From an uncultured Oscillospiraceae bacterium (GTDB taxonomy: Bacteria > Bacillota > Clostridia > Oscillospirales > Ruminococcaceae), in NCBI GenBank assembly GCA_949291395.1, contig CASEVW010000158.1:1-58301 (forward strand): a DNA stretch of 58,301 nt, in the 5' to 3' direction. Positions 57,276 to 58,301 of the stretch are shown here, piece by piece. The notes under the pieces were generated by a model. It was not told where the DNA came from, did no database searches, and saw only the letters and a list, made by a program, of their open reading frames with translations. Made by a program: the position numbers and the translations under genes. The stretch's first letter is position 1. Each line of letters opens with the position of its first letter.

Positions 57276-58155
57276 AGGTCTCTCCTTCCTGCACCAAAGT
57301 CACCGGCAGGCTTTGGTCCTGGGGGTCTTCCCCCCGGGCCGCCGCCACTGCCTGGCTCACCGCAAGATAGCCCTGGGCGTATTCGCTCCAGGCGGCCAGG
57401 GCCCGCACGCCGCCGTTTTCCAGCTGGGCCACGATGGCATCCGTGACCCCCGCCCCGTACAGCCGGGGCGGCTGTTCCAGCACCGCCGAGGCGCTCACCG
57501 CCTGTTCCAGCGTGCCGGCGTCAAAACACAGCACCGCCTTTGCGCCGGAGATGGTTTCGGTGTCTGCCGCCGTGCAGACCTCCGGGGCAAAGCCCGCCTG
57601 CTCCAGCCGGGTGCGGGCGCTCTCCAGCCGGGCGGTGACTCCGGCTGAACCGGGGCAGCCGTTCACCAGCAGCACCCGGCTGCCCGCCGGAAGATCCTGG
57701 ATCGCCTGCCCGGCCAGCAGGCGGCCCACCGTCTCGTTTTCCGGCCCCACCCAAGCCTCTGCGCCCTGGGCGGGGGATTCCATGGTGACTACCGGCAGCT
57801 CCCGCCAATCGGCCAGGTGTTCGGCCAGGGCCTGGCTGTCCGCCGGGACCACCACCGCCGCGTCCACGCCCATCTCGGCCTGGCGGCGCAGCAGCTGGAT
57901 CTGCTGGGCGCTGTCGTTTTCCTGGCTCAGGGTGAGAAAGCGCAGCTCCGCCCCCAGGTCCTCCGCCGCCTGTTCCATGCCCTGGCGGGCGTTGGACCAG
58001 ACGCCGCTCTCGGTCTGGCGGATCAGGATGGACACCTCCATCCGCTGAGGGGCCGGGCCGTCCAGCAGCTGTTCCGGCACCAGCAGGCTGCACACCATGG
58101 CCGCCGCCAGCAGCATCAGCACGATCATCTGCCAGCCGTGATGCTCCCGTTTCAT
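57232..58155 (-). CDS. Membrane-anchored periplasmic-binding-type protein
   Basis: 307 aa, GAGGAGG seven bases before ATG. One N-terminal membrane segment without lipobox (MIVLMLLAAAMVCSLLVPE), then a type I sugar-binding fold (VSILIRQTESGVWSNARQGM, GVDAAVVVPADSQALAEHL, YGAGVTDAIVAQLENGG). Possibly a sensor that works with a two-component system upstream of the window rather than a transport protein. Overlaps the MglB-like gene. Confidence 0.82.
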   Translation of the reverse strand: MKREHHGWQMIVLMLLAAAMVCSLLVPEQLLDGPAPQRMEVSILIRQTESGVWSNARQGMEQAAEDLGAELRFLTLSQENDSAQQIQLLRRQAEMGVDAAVVVPADSQALAEHLADWRELPVVTMESPAQGAEAWVGPENETVGRLLAGQAIQDLPAGSRVLLVNGCPGSAGVTARLESARTRLEQAGFAPEVCTAADTETISGAKAVLCFDAGTLEQAVSASAVLEQPPRLYGAGVTDAIVAQLENGGVRALAAWSEYAQGYLAVSQAVAAARGEDPQDQSLPVTLVQEGETYDPEHQKLLYPVSH

Positions 58156-58301
58156 CCCGTCGCCTCCTCGTATAATAAGATTTGCAGATGATTTTTAAGT
58201 GTATCTGCTTAGTTCACTTTGTTAGTCAGCAGGCTTTGAGGTGCCCGTGATACAATAGCTGTAGGACAGCAGGGTCAAGTTCTGACGCCTCCAGTTGAGC
58301 C
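58156..58301. other. Upstream region of the galactose locus, cut by window edge
   Basis: No gene. TTATTATAC lies just before the ribosome site of the leftward gene, and GATACAAT (58248-58255) could be a rightward -10. No firm promoter can be assigned. Confidence 0.4.

Overview
The window is chromosomal DNA of a high-GC Gram-positive anaerobe of the Faecalibacterium/Oscillospiraceae type. This is inferred from GC-rich third codon positions, strong AGGAGG ribosome sites, a PadR/DUF1700-like pair, the galactose locus and the style of prophage; it is not proven by a marker gene. It holds one complete prophage of about 37.4 kb (836-38281) between host genes.

Left flank (1-834): the 3' end of a GGDEF diguanylate cyclase and two hairpins. 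Prophage: a large serine recombinase (leftward) lies at attL. Its partner is attR, the 3' end of an intact tRNA-Asn at 38272-38347. The shared core is only 11 bp (836-846 and 38271-38281). Integration changes the reading frame end of the recombinase and exchanges two terminators between the phage and the tRNA operon. An AT-rich membrane gene follows, then a repressor with a perfect 18-bp palindromic operator between two divergent promoters (4121-4209). A rightward early operon (4242-11403) contains small, mostly unknown and often zinc-ribbon proteins and ends in an HUH replication initiator. A leftward operon (16048-11492) carries regulators and small proteins. A ribbon-helix-helix gene sits among palindromes at 16.1-16.4 kb.

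The late operon starts from a promoter at 16665-16694. Its order is small and large terminase, adaptor-like protein, gp10-like tail hub, portal, zinc ribbons, scaffold, coat, decoration-like protein, collagen-like and collar-like tail proteins, GH25 endolysin, a predicted Acb2/Tad1-type anti-defence protein, two holin candidates and two internal virion proteins, one of 1978 aa. No tape measure, sheath or DNA polymerase is seen. This fits a short-tailed (podovirus-like) temperate phage that leans on the host for replication.

Right flank: tRNA-Glu, -Lys and -Asn (leftward, consensus promoter), a GT51 transglycosylase, a hairpin-rich gap, a PadR-type regulator with a DUF1700/DUF4097-like partner, then a 1.1-kb stretch without credible ORFs. 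That stretch has its own promoter and terminator and is a candidate large structured RNA (41311-42390). After it come an aspartate/glutamate racemase, metG, tatD, a small unknown gene, a NagD-like phosphatase, a membrane-anchored protein, proBA, a threonine-aldolase-like lyase with a chorismate mutase, and a leftward galactose locus (two periplasmic-binding-type proteins, galM, galK, galT).

The most interesting signals are the candidate large RNA, the integration-dependent recombinase tail, a canonical A AAA AAC slippery site joining two domains, a gene nested in another frame inside the giant virion protein, a G8 tract in front of a tail gene, and an internal start in the endolysin.
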